In this document: one piece after another, positions 24,888 to 33,720 of the stretch | Layout of the letters: the number at the start of each line of letters is the position of its first letter | How positions within the stretch are numbered: the first letter of the stretch is position 1 | DNA from: Gammaproteobacteria bacterium | GTDB taxonomy: Bacteria; Pseudomonadota; Gammaproteobacteria; GRL18 | Assembly: GCA_016744995.1 (NCBI GenBank) | Contig: JADGDG010000001.1 | Span: 1 to 38,010, forward strand | Direction of reading: 5' to 3' | DNA: 38,010 nucleotides | Made by a program: the position numbers and the translations under genes | Notes under the pieces: generated by a model | Database searches by the model: none | Told to the model about the DNA's origin: nothing | What the model saw: only the letters and a program-made list of their open reading frames with translations

Positions 24888-26375
24888 ATGCCCAGCAAGC
24901 CATCGAATACCCGATACAGTACTTTGCTTCAATATGGCTTAACCATTATTGCAGGAGCAATACTTGCCGTCTTACTTCATAAGCTGTGGTCGCTGGAAAG
25001 CCGCTACATCATGGTTATAAGTATTGGTGTCATTCTTCTTTCTCTTTCAACTTTTTTTATCCGTAAATTTCACGATTTTCTGTTAGTAGCTTTTTTTTTC
25101 AGCATTCCTTTTGCAGGATTTGTAAAAACTCTATTCTATATTTCACTCGGGTATGATGATAGAACATCTGGGATCATGCTGTATTCAGGTGTTATTGGCG
25201 TTGGCATACTTGATGTCCTGCTATTTGGCTTATATGCCGTGTGGTTTATTCGCATCTTTGTTTTACACCAACAAAAAATCCCATTGCCTGATAAGAACGA
25301 TGGTTTAATCTTCATGCTTGTCTGCGCTTATATGCTTTCATCAATTGCAGCACCAGACAAACCTGCAGCTTTCCATTCTATTATGTATTTACTTCGCTTT
25401 GTAGCAATTTACTTTTACATATCCAGAAATTTTTCACCTCACCATATACGCTGGTTATTTATTGCTATCATTATTATTATTATCGGTGAATCTGCATTGG
25501 CAATTTATCAATTTTTAACGGGTAAACTTATTGGACTTGCTATGGATCGCGGGGCTGGAGTCCGGCTCGATGCTCAATACACCGTACCCGGTATTGAGCA
25601 TCGTAATCGAGCTACTGGTACAGCCTATGAGTCACATACTTTTGGTTTGTATGTTGCCATACTCGCCCAGTTTGCTTTTGTCATGGTCTCAGCCTGTTTT
25701 CAGAGCAAACGTTTTCGTTTATTAAGCTCTATCTTATTTTCACTGGTTCTGGTCTCTGTTCTGGTGTCTTTTTCCCGTTCTGCATGGCTAAGCTGTGCGA
25801 TTCCATTACTTATTGCCTGGTTTGTTCACATAAAAACCTGGCATGAAAAGCAAATTATTTTACCCACAATGCTCCTCGGCCTTATAGGTTTAATTCTTTC
25901 ACCATGGGTACTTAGCATTATCATTGAGCGTTTTTGGAGTGCTGAAGGCTTGGTATCAGCCCGACTTGATCAGTTTCCTATCGCCTGGAACATCTGGATC
26001 GATCATTTTTTTTTCGGCTATGGTGTTGGTAACTATATGGATGCTTTAAAGACGTACAACATCCCTGGAGTGATAGAGCTACCAGTACATAATGTTTTTC
26101 TCTGGATAGCTGCAGAGTCTGGAATCATTGGCGTCACTCTATTTTACTGGATTGCAATTGCAGCCGCTATCCGCTCCTGGAAAATTGCACGGAGACAGCA
26201 TCATCCACATCGCCGTCTGGCACTAGCTGTGTCCTGTGGATTACTAGCCTATCTCCTTGATGGTCTGACTGATCCTTTGTACAGGGAACCTGTGGTTTAT
26301 TCAATGTTCTGGGTTATGGTTGCAATCAGTGTGGCTCTGGTACGCATTGACAAAAATAACACCACTCAAAGATGA
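24888..26375 (+). CDS. wzy: Wzy-like O-antigen polymerase/ligase family protein
   Basis: A 495-residue integral membrane protein with about 11-12 predicted spans. The conserved part has HRNRATGTAYESHTFGLY followed by the large loop and FFFGYGVGNYMDALK...ELPVHNVFLWIAAESGIIGV, the signature of the O-antigen ligase/polymerase (Wzy_C-like) family. In a Wzx/Wzy locus with no LPS-core genes, the polymerase role is the more likely one. It would join repeat units in the periplasm. 42 bases after the PHPT gene; the next gene is convergent. Confidence 0.85.
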   Translation: MPSKPSNTRYSTLLQYGLTIIAGAILAVLLHKLWSLESRYIMVISIGVILLSLSTFFIRKFHDFLLVAFFFSIPFAGFVKTLFYISLGYDDRTSGIMLYSGVIGVGILDVLLFGLYAVWFIRIFVLHQQKIPLPDKNDGLIFMLVCAYMLSSIAAPDKPAAFHSIMYLLRFVAIYFYISRNFSPHHIRWLFIAIIIIIIGESALAIYQFLTGKLIGLAMDRGAGVRLDAQYTVPGIEHRNRATGTAYESHTFGLYVAILAQFAFVMVSACFQSKRFRLLSSILFSLVLVSVLVSFSRSAWLSCAIPLLIAWFVHIKTWHEKQIILPTMLLGLIGLILSPWVLSIIIERFWSAEGLVSARLDQFPIAWNIWIDHFFFGYGVGNYMDALKTYNIPGVIELPVHNVFLWIAAESGIIGVTLFYWIAIAAAIRSWKIARRQHHPHRRLALAVSCGLLAYLLDGLTDPLYREPVVYSMFWVMVAISVALVRIDKNNTTQR

Positions 26376-26382
26376 GGCAAAA

Positions 26383-26405
26383 CCAGAGAGTAGTCTATTC
26401 TCTGG
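26383..26405 (-). terminator. Hairpin between convergent wzy and sulfotransferase genes
   Basis: A perfect 7-bp stem, CCAGAGA/TCTCTGG, with an 9-base loop, sits just past the wzy stop and over the sulfotransferase stop. Read on the minus strand it is followed by TTTT, fitting a weak intrinsic terminator for the flippase-sulfotransferase operon. Confidence 0.4.
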
Positions 26406-27351
26406 CAGTTTCCTGGACAAGCCAATGAGTTAAGTCTTTATCAAGCAACTTCTGCAGCTTGTTAATATCATCACGATAGAATTCAACAAGGAGGAGCCTC
26501 ATTTCTGGATCCATAACTGCTTTTTTTAAATTTTTACTCCATATTTTTTGCAGCAGAAATTCCTTTCTTTCAGGCGTTAAAAAAAACCGGATCACGGGTC
26601 TGATCATCTTTCGTATAATTCCTTCGCTTATTAGAAAACGATACAGAAAGTTGCTTCGTGGGATCCCTGAGACATTGTACCGTCGCCCTTCTAAATCAGG
26701 CTTAAAGTTATTATCAACCCCAATAAATTCAAAGAGTTCTTTTATCACTTGAATAGGTCTATCCTGTAAATCGGATTGAAAACAAACTCTAACATTATCA
26801 AAATTGTCCTGAAAATCTTTTACCTGCTCATAATAAAAAAACCAATGAAAATGCGCCAGTGCCATATACCCTTTATTAATTCTTTCCTGCTCAGCATCCA
26901 GACTTTCTTTAAAAGTAAGAATTTTCTTATGACCAACAAAGTTTTTTAAATATTGACTGTACATCTGGTAATGAGAAAAACAGGCATCAACAGGGTTTCT
27001 TAAAATAATAACAATGTTTAATTTTTGCCATTCCGGGATGTATTTTTTAATATTCTGAATGGTTTTTTTGTGATCCAGCAAATAGTAAACCGAAGCCTCT
27101 CCGATTGCCTTCTCTTTCGTTACACCTGAAAAGAGTGCATTATAATCGTTATAATCATCAACAACATCATCCAGTGATACAGGAAATAATTCTTTTTCAA
27201 GTATATCTTTATCAGTATCAGCAGAACAAAAAAACAAGGGTTCTTTAACAGGACTAAAATAAACTTGTGGATGTTGATTCAAATAATGATAAAGTGAAGT
27301 TGTACCGCTTTTGGCTGCTCCAACAATTAAGAAGTTGGGTAATCGTGACAT
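26395..27351 (-). CDS. PAPS-dependent sulfotransferase
   Basis: A 318-residue sulfotransferase. The 5'-phosphosulfate loop is VGAAKSGTTSLYHYL (K14, S15, T17) at the N-terminus, and the 3'-phosphate-binding strand IILRNPVDACFSHYQMY has the expected Arg and Ser. The family is close to carbohydrate (heparan N-deacetylase/sulfotransferase-like) sulfotransferases. No signal peptide, so it would act in the cytoplasm on a sugar or lipid-linked oligosaccharide before Wzx flips it. It lies 31 bases downstream of the flippase gene. With the exported sulfatase at 15373-17043 it suggests a sulfated polymer. Confidence 0.9.
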   Translation of the reverse strand: MSRLPNFLIVGAAKSGTTSLYHYLNQHPQVYFSPVKEPLFFCSADTDKDILEKELFPVSLDDVVDDYNDYNALFSGVTKEKAIGEASVYYLLDHKKTIQNIKKYIPEWQKLNIVIILRNPVDACFSHYQMYSQYLKNFVGHKKILTFKESLDAEQERINKGYMALAHFHWFFYYEQVKDFQDNFDNVRVCFQSDLQDRPIQVIKELFEFIGVDNNFKPDLEGRRYNVSGIPRSNFLYRFLISEGIIRKMIRPVIRFFLTPERKEFLLQKIWSKNLKKAVMDPEMRLLLVEFYRDDINKLQKLLDKDLTHWLVQETARE

Positions 27352-27382
27352 AATGTAATTAACTCCCAGATAACTCTATGAT

Positions 27383-28954
27383 TCAATTGCGTGATGATGA
27401 TGCTATTTTTGTTTTTATTTTATTAAGAATAACTATCTCCTCATCACCCATACAAAACTTATAGATAAACCAGAAATAAACAACAAGAAACAGCGGGATA
27501 AAAATTATTAATTCCATCGTTACCGACCACGAGACAGAACCTATTAATAAGAAAAATACAAGAAAAACAGCCAGGCCAGACATTGATGACTTAATAAACC
27601 GTATATTATAAGGATGCATTTTCAACCACCAGTATACCTCAATCAGCATAAGAAGATTGTATGCAATAATGGACAGACTGCTGGTCAATGCAGCACCTGT
27701 CATTCCATAAATTGGGATAAGAAAATAATTAGACAGAATATTAAAGATAAAGACAAACATAGAATTATACATCATTAATTTCTGATGCCCTGACATTATC
27801 AGCATATTACCGACAGATCCTGTACTTGCATTAATAAAATATCCAAAAGAAATAATAATTAGTACAGACCAGCCTGAAATAAACTCTACGCCAAATACAG
27901 CCATTATTTTTTTGGCAAATAAAACAAAAATTAAAAAAAATGGTAAACTCAATATGTATATCCAGCTTGCCGAAAACTTGAACATTAGCTCAAGCCTTTG
28001 AGTTTCTTTTCTATTATAAAAATCAGCAATCATGGGTGAAAATATTGTATTTACAGAAACCAGAATGATGCCGGTCAACATGGCAGTCTTTGCAGCAGCA
28101 CCATAAATACCAACCTCTGTTGAAGTTCTGAAATAACCCAGCATAAGAGTATCAACCCAGGTAAGAAGTGTCGTTAATAGTACAATTAATAAAAGAGGAG
28201 AAGCATAACTGATCAAACCCGTCAACTTAGGAACAACACTCTGCGTAGCTTTTTCTATTATTATCTCTGAAGTTACTTTTTTAAGAAAATACAAAGAAAG
28301 CAAGAATGACAATATTGTTGACAAAATCCATGCAAGCATTACCCCAAAAAGCTCATAGCCAATTAAAAAAAACACTATTGCCAGAGAAAGATTGACCAGA
28401 GGGTAAAAAATATCCTGACAATAAGCAGAATATTTCATTCTCTTAAACCCCTGGGTCACAGCCAGTGCAATTGTCATTAGTGTTAAGAATGGAATAGCGA
28501 TAGAAAGCAAATGAATTACACTTTCTAGTTCTGGCTTACTGAACAATTGATTTGCTAATAAGTCCGCATTCAGATACAAACAAAATGTGACCAACAAACT
28601 ACATAAAAAGGCATATTGCATGGTCCGCAAAATCACCATTTTAACCAACAACCCTTCTCCAGTGCCATTATGCATCGATACGAATCTTATGGCTGCGTTA
28701 TCCAGTCCTAATCGGGCCAATATTGCAGAAAAGCTGATTATGGTAAACCCAAGCATATAGAGACCAAACGATTCAACCCCTAAGATTCTTGATATTACAA
28801 TAAGGAAAACATACTGGATAAGACTACGAAAAACCTTTCCAAAGAAAACAACAGCAGCCCCTGAGGCAATTGTTGAGACATCCTCATTGTTATAATTTTG
28901 AAGCTTCTCCTGAACTTCAGCATCCTGATCTTTCAAACTAAATGACTCCCTCAT
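27383..28954 (-). CDS. wzx: Wzx-like oligosaccharide flippase
   Basis: A 523-residue polytopic protein of the MOP/PST (polysaccharide transporter) superfamily with about 12-14 hydrophobic spans. The N-terminal span is preceded by GAAVVFFGKVFRSLIQYVFLIV and followed by RILGVESFGLY, the usual Wzx opening. It would move the lipid-linked repeat unit across the inner membrane. It sits first in a two-gene minus-strand operon with the sulfotransferase, which makes sense if sulfation is finished before export. Confidence 0.9.
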   Translation of the reverse strand: MRESFSLKDQDAEVQEKLQNYNNEDVSTIASGAAVVFFGKVFRSLIQYVFLIVISRILGVESFGLYMLGFTIISFSAILARLGLDNAAIRFVSMHNGTGEGLLVKMVILRTMQYAFLCSLLVTFCLYLNADLLANQLFSKPELESVIHLLSIAIPFLTLMTIALAVTQGFKRMKYSAYCQDIFYPLVNLSLAIVFFLIGYELFGVMLAWILSTILSFLLSLYFLKKVTSEIIIEKATQSVVPKLTGLISYASPLLLIVLLTTLLTWVDTLMLGYFRTSTEVGIYGAAAKTAMLTGIILVSVNTIFSPMIADFYNRKETQRLELMFKFSASWIYILSLPFFLIFVLFAKKIMAVFGVEFISGWSVLIIISFGYFINASTGSVGNMLIMSGHQKLMMYNSMFVFIFNILSNYFLIPIYGMTGAALTSSLSIIAYNLLMLIEVYWWLKMHPYNIRFIKSSMSGLAVFLVFFLLIGSVSWSVTMELIIFIPLFLVVYFWFIYKFCMGDEEIVILNKIKTKIASSSRN

Positions 28955-29150
28955 ATAGATAGAAAAAGTGTTTTATTAACTGGGGGGAAGTGAGCATTGT
29001 ATTTGCTTATAATGTTGTGATAATGTATAAATTAATTTTATCATTATTTATGTTTTCATCCTCAAAAATTATAACATAGATAATTAACTGATTTTATATA
29101 ACATTACCTGTGCTGACAATTATAAAATACCAGCGGAGACACCCAATAAA

Positions 29151-30005
29151 ATGAGCAAACATCTCCATGAGATAACTTTACCTAATGGGCAGAAAGCATT
29201 CTGTCATGATAAACGTGAAGCCGCTTTTGTTTATGAACAAGTGAAGCAATACCTCAAACACGACATTCAATTACAGCCAGGAGACACTGTATTTGATATA
29301 GGTGCAAACATAGGTTTATTTAGCATGATGGCTTTTGAAGAATGTAAACAGAATGTCCATCTGTTTTCTTTTGAACCAATACCAACTACCTTTCAGGCAC
29401 TTAAAGCTAATATCACACAGCTGGGTTCCAGCCAGTTAACCGCTCTCAATTGCGGCCTGTCAGCGGAGCCAGGAAATATGGTTTTTGCTTATTACCCCAA
29501 TTTAACAACTTTATCAACAGCATACTACAACCCTGAAAATACCCATGAAATGCATCAGCAATTAAAACAAGCAGTCCTTATGAACCTGGAAGAAGTACCA
29601 GATACTATAAGAGACTCCTACTTTCTCTTTCGTATATTACGCTGGTTACCTGTTCCAATTCGTGAAATTATGGTTAACTGGATGGTAAAAAATAGCTTCA
29701 AAAAAGTGGAAGAGATAAATTGTGAACTTAGAACGGTTTCTGACATCCTTAAAGAATATAATATAGCTCAGATTGATCTTTTAAAGGTGGATGTAGAAAA
29801 GAGTGAACTTGCTGTCCTCCAAGGTATCTCAGAACAGGACTGGCCTAAAATAAAACAAACCGTTATGGAAATTCATGATCTTGACGGCCGCCTTGAAACA
29901 ATAAAAAAACTATTAATAAAGCACGGCCTGACAAAAATCACAATTGAGCAGGAACCTACTTTACAAGGCTCAAATGTGTATTCACTTTATGCCATGCATG
30001 CCTGA
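29151..30005 (+). CDS. FkbM-family methyltransferase
   Basis: A 284-residue FkbM-type SAM methyltransferase. Motif I is DTVFDIGANIGLFSMMAF (about 46-63), then FSFEPIPTTFQALKANI, the acidic hairpin LLKVDVEKSELAVLQGI and VMEIHD near the C-terminus. The family O-methylates sugars or related hydroxyls. It is the first gene before the Wzz-like gene (42 bases), so it may add methyl groups to the same glycan. Start ATG has a GGAG about 12 bases upstream, a little far. Confidence 0.88.
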   Translation: MSKHLHEITLPNGQKAFCHDKREAAFVYEQVKQYLKHDIQLQPGDTVFDIGANIGLFSMMAFEECKQNVHLFSFEPIPTTFQALKANITQLGSSQLTALNCGLSAEPGNMVFAYYPNLTTLSTAYYNPENTHEMHQQLKQAVLMNLEEVPDTIRDSYFLFRILRWLPVPIREIMVNWMVKNSFKKVEEINCELRTVSDILKEYNIAQIDLLKVDVEKSELAVLQGISEQDWPKIKQTVMEIHDLDGRLETIKKLLIKHGLTKITIEQEPTLQGSNVYSLYAMHA

Positions 30006-30047
30006 TAGCATGACTATAAAAAATAATGTAAACTAAAGGCATAAGCT

Positions 30048-31724
30048 ATGACTGGGAGCAATCTTAGAGAGAAAAAAATGCCTGAAATTACAATCGATAC
30101 TACACCATTAAATCAAGAAGATGAAATTTCAATACGGGAAGTCCTCTCTGTTCTGACTGAACAAAAAGTATTTATCCTGCTTTTTTGCCTCTCTTCTATT
30201 CTGACAGCTTTAGCATTAACTTATATCGCATCAGAAAAATATGAATCTGCCATAACAATTTCATTTAAACCTCAGAAAGTTATACGTTTTAAGGCCCATG
30301 AAAGTGAGGCTTTTGGTGCGCCTTTACCCGTTCCCCCATTTGAACTCATCAGTAAAAATCTTAACGAGTTGGTTCACAGTGAGAACCTACTTCGCTCAGT
30401 GGTTATTGAATTAAATCTCGACAAGGAAATTAAAGGACCGACAGGTGGTCCCTGGTATTTACAGGCATACAGAGCAACAAAGACTTATGTGCTGAATCTA
30501 AGCAACAATATCTGGATGATCATGAAATATGGTCGCCTTATTGAGGAAGACCCTGTCTTTGCAGCAACAAAAGCACTACGCAAAAATGTTTCATTTGTTG
30601 ATAAAAGCTCTTATATTTTTTATATCGTTGTTCGTGATAAATATCCAAAAAGAGCGCCACTAATAGTCAATTCTATTGCCAGACATTTGGTTGAACAACT
30701 ACATAAAGATCAAAAGTCACCCGGTAATGCCAATAAACTGCAACTCAAAGAACTTCTAAATACAAAAATGGGGATAATGCAGTCATTAAAAACAGAGTTA
30801 GAAAACCTATTGACTCAAAATACTATTGTGTCATTATCTCTGGAAGCAGAGCAATCCATGACTCGCTGGTCTTCACTGGAGCTTGAACGAGTACAATTAG
30901 AAGGTGACATCAAAAAGATTCAGGCAAGTCTGTCTAATGCGAAACAGTACTCTGCAAATAAACAAACAAACAAAAAAACAAAGCGTTCATCATCACAATA
31001 TATTCTTCCCGAGGATTTCAAAAAGCTATCATCTGATCGCCTTTTTGGTAGTATTGAGTTAAAAGGCTTAGTCGCTAAGCACAGGTCAATCGTATCTGAA
31101 ATTAAAAATCTTGAAGCAAAACTAAAAAATCTTCCTGCAATTAAAAATAGAATAGAGCACCTTAAATCACAAATTGAGATTGTAAAACGTGATTTTGTAC
31201 AAGTTTCTGATGCCTATCAGGAAGCCTTAATTCTCTCAACAACCGCTCTCATTGAAGCAGAAATTCTGCATGCAGCCACATCACCCCAAACCCCTGTTGC
31301 CCCAGTTAAAATCTACAATGTCGGTTTGGCTGCTCTTCTATCCCTATTCATCGGTATAGCCTTAGTCTATCTACTTTCATATGCAGAAATCTACCTATTG
31401 TTTTCTCCCAAAAAAGATGCTTCTGATACAAAAGATATAAGCCTAAAAGCAGATACCAACCATGCTGATAAAGATAAGCCTGGTATCGAAAAATCTGATG
31501 AAGAAAATGATAAAGATAAGCCTGGTATCACAAAATCTAATGAAGAAGACAATAAAGATAAATCTGGTATCAAAAAATCTGATGAAGAAGATGATAAAGA
31601 TAAATCTGGTATCAAAAAATCTGATGAAGAAGATGATAAAGGCGAGAAGGGTGACCGACGACTCAATGTGGTGCCTATTAACTTTGATGACAGACGCACA
31701 GGAAGAGACCGCAGAGCATCCTAA
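30048..31724 (+). CDS. wzz: Wzz/GumC-like chain-length protein with repeat-bearing cytosolic tail
   Basis: A 558-residue polysaccharide co-polymerase. N-terminal span about 41-61, a long periplasmic coiled-coil region (about 230-400), the proline-bearing PQTPVAPVKIYN and a second span about 425-445. It lacks the Walker motifs of a Wzc/BY-kinase. Instead the cytosolic C-terminus (about 453-558) is an acidic/lysine-rich tail with four 14-residue repeats of the DKDKxGIxKSDEE type (474-529), ending in DDRRTGRDRR. ATG 30048 follows AAAGG; an inner ATG at 30078 is possible. It would set chain length with Wzy. Whether the tail replaces kinase control is unknown. Confidence 0.88.
   Translation: MTGSNLREKKMPEITIDTTPLNQEDEISIREVLSVLTEQKVFILLFCLSSILTALALTYIASEKYESAITISFKPQKVIRFKAHESEAFGAPLPVPPFELISKNLNELVHSENLLRSVVIELNLDKEIKGPTGGPWYLQAYRATKTYVLNLSNNIWMIMKYGRLIEEDPVFAATKALRKNVSFVDKSSYIFYIVVRDKYPKRAPLIVNSIARHLVEQLHKDQKSPGNANKLQLKELLNTKMGIMQSLKTELENLLTQNTIVSLSLEAEQSMTRWSSLELERVQLEGDIKKIQASLSNAKQYSANKQTNKKTKRSSSQYILPEDFKKLSSDRLFGSIELKGLVAKHRSIVSEIKNLEAKLKNLPAIKNRIEHLKSQIEIVKRDFVQVSDAYQEALILSTTALIEAEILHAATSPQTPVAPVKIYNVGLAALLSLFIGIALVYLLSYAEIYLLFSPKKDASDTKDISLKADTNHADKDKPGIEKSDEENDKDKPGITKSNEEDNKDKSGIKKSDEEDDKDKSGIKKSDEEDDKGEKGDRRLNVVPINFDDRRTGRDRRAS
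31467..31634 (+). repeat. Four tandem 42-bp repeats inside wzz
   Basis: Four head-to-tail 42-base units (31467-31508, 31509-31550, 31551-31592, 31593-31634), followed by a partial unit. Each codes 14 residues of the type DKDKPGIEKSDEEN. The last two units are almost identical at DNA level, so slippage or unequal exchange probably changes copy number between strains without shifting frame. Confidence 0.9.
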
Positions 31725-31920
31725 ATAGAGATTCTACCAAAAACAGAGAACTTATCAACTCAAGATCCCGCACCAGGAGCATACATTTATTATTGTGCTT
31801 GGGCTACATCAACACACACAATCGCTCAATAATAAATATCCGATTCTAGCACTTAGTGCACACTACTTAGGAGCAAGTCTAATAAAAAAATATTACACAC
31901 AACTCTTGTTCCTTCAAAGA

Positions 31921-32661
31921 TTACTGAGTAATGACTGTAGTAGTACCATTTTTAGTTTTTAAGTCTGTATAGGAATAGTTGAACCTGACAGCTTCCGGAA
32001 TAATATTGTTAATGTATTGATCAACAAACTGACCAATATTAGCAATTTGTGACTTCGGCACATAAACAACATCTGTACGTTGTAAATATATACTTGGCGC
32101 CTGGTTGAGTAAAATAAGATCGGTATCAAGCTGGTAAGTAATAAACTGGCCGTCCTCCTGTTTACGAAGGAGTAACACCTGTTTTTTGTTAGCGGTTGAA
32201 AGAAATCCACCTGCAGAGGTAATTGCCTGCGTTATTGTAATAGGCCCTCTAACGTTCTGAGCTGCCTCATGCCTAACCTCTCCTCCCACATAAATACTGG
32301 AACTTGCAGATTCTTTAATAACGACAGTAACATCAGGTGATTCAATTTCCTGGCTGTAGGCTTGTGTAATCATTTCATCCAGCTTTGAAGGTGTTATGCC
32401 ACGTACATAGACGTCATCCATCAACAATAAGGATATTCTGCCATCGGGTCTGACCAAAACTTCCTGATTTAAAAGTGGGTAATAATATGATGCCAAAATA
32501 ATTCTATCGCCAATTTGAATATTATATTGAGTCTCTAGAGGAGGGCTGTATAAGCTTGCAGGTACGATGTCTTTAAGTGCAGCATTCGGCACTGCCTCAA
32601 GTGGTAGTGAATTACAGCCCGCCAGTATCAAGGCGGACAATAGGCTTAAAAATTTTTGCAT
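31921..32661 (-). CDS. wza: Wza-like outer-membrane polysaccharide export lipoprotein
   Basis: A 246-residue protein. Lipoprotein signal with lipobox LAGC (C16). The polysaccharide-export (Poly_export) domain opens with YNIQIGDRIILASYYYPLLNQEVLVRPDGRI, and a SLBB-like segment has SIYVGGEVRHEAA...GPITITQAITSAGGF. At about 246 residues it is shorter than E. coli Wza (~380), as in many small OPX proteins, so it may have one SLBB domain and lack the C-terminal barrel helix. It would form the export channel with the Wzz protein. Second gene of the operon with the RmlD-like gene. Confidence 0.9.
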   Translation of the reverse strand: MQKFLSLLSALILAGCNSLPLEAVPNAALKDIVPASLYSPPLETQYNIQIGDRIILASYYYPLLNQEVLVRPDGRISLLLMDDVYVRGITPSKLDEMITQAYSQEIESPDVTVVIKESASSSIYVGGEVRHEAAQNVRGPITITQAITSAGGFLSTANKKQVLLLRKQEDGQFITYQLDTDLILLNQAPSIYLQRTDVVYVPKSQIANIGQFVDQYINNIIPEAVRFNYSYTDLKTKNGTTTVITQ

Positions 32662-32691
32662 GTATGTTAGTATCTAGCCATTTTATTTAGC

Positions 32692-33720
32692 TTATGCTAC
32701 TTTGTTTTCACGACGTTCAATACCATCCCACCCACTAGTAGAAACCAGGTGATGAACAATACGGCGCTCAACACCGTTATATTCGTCAACAGAGATAACA
32801 TTTTGCTTGCCGCCAACGATAGCATGTGAGAATTCCAAATTTAGATATTCATTCAATGCAACTTTCCATGGTCGCATATGATTCATTCCAATTGCACGAA
32901 GATTTTCATTGATCATCATTTCTGAGCGGGGTCGAGGGGCAAAATACTCTTCCTTGAAGAAATCAGAATCAACACCAATCATTTTTATATCATTACGGCC
33001 ACATATATTAAGAATTTCCTTTGCAACATCAAAACGAGTACCTGAACCTTCACAAACCATGTGATAGGTATCATATTTTGTTGTTTTGAGTAATTCAAAC
33101 AGATTAAGTGCAAAATCATGGGTATAAGTCGGTGTACCCCATTTATCGGTAACGACATTAAGTGTCTTTTTGCCATCAATGATTTGCTCAAGGATCTTCA
33201 TTACAAACTTATGATCTTTTTTGTTACCACCGCCAACCATCCAGCCTGCTCTCAGGATGAAATATTTATCCGCAATACTCCGGACATGTACTTCTCCATT
33301 ATATTTTTCATCTCCGTAAACCATTATAGGATTAGCTGCATCTGCCTCTGTATAATTACCCTCTTTTTCACCATCAAAAACACCAGCCGTACTAATATAG
33401 ACCAAAGTGGCATTATACTCATTAGATAGTTGTGCAATTTTTTTAGTGGCAGTGGAATTAGTTGCCTCAGCAATATCTGGGAATGTCTCACAAAATTCAA
33501 GATCGGTTTCGGCGGCAAGGTGAAGAACAATCTCCGGCTGAAATTCCTCAAAAACTTGCTGAACTTTATCATGTTCTCTAACATCAAGGTATTCTAACCA
33601 TTCTTCATTGACATCTTTATCCGTGGCCAACACATTAGAATATCTTTTTATAAAATAAGGATAAATGGCATTACCAAGCATACCACCACAACCGGTAATT
33701 AAAACTTTTTCATTTTTCAT
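32692..33720 (-). CDS. RmlD-like sugar reductase/epimerase (SDR)
   Basis: A 342-residue extended SDR of the dTDP-4-dehydrorhamnose reductase type: KVLITGCGGMLGNAIYP, LHLAAETDLEFCETFPD and VYGDEKYNGE (Tyr-x3-Lys). I start at 33720 because AAGGA lies 7 bases upstream; a TTG at 33753 would add 11 residues with no site. The C-terminal ~40 residues (NGVERRIVHH...DGIERREN) are extra to the fold and carry two xxERR motifs, echoing the DRR motifs in the Wzz tail. It likely reduces or epimerises a 4-keto nucleotide sugar, perhaps giving rhamnose-like units. Confidence 0.85.
   Translation of the reverse strand: MKNEKVLITGCGGMLGNAIYPYFIKRYSNVLATDKDVNEEWLEYLDVREHDKVQQVFEEFQPEIVLHLAAETDLEFCETFPDIAEATNSTATKKIAQLSNEYNATLVYISTAGVFDGEKEGNYTEADAANPIMVYGDEKYNGEVHVRSIADKYFILRAGWMVGGGNKKDHKFVMKILEQIIDGKKTLNVVTDKWGTPTYTHDFALNLFELLKTTKYDTYHMVCEGSGTRFDVAKEILNICGRNDIKMIGVDSDFFKEEYFAPRPRSEMMINENLRAIGMNHMRPWKVALNEYLNLEFSHAIVGGKQNVISVDEYNGVERRIVHHLVSTSGWDGIERRENKVA

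Noticed and set aside
31391..31699. Ser-rich antisense frame over the Wzz tail, and a +1-frame repeat peptide there
   Set aside because: Both are out-of-frame readings of the 42-bp tandem repeats.
33118..33429. A 103-codon plus-strand frame
   Set aside because: Antisense to the well-supported RmlD-like gene, no ribosome site, no recognisable domain.
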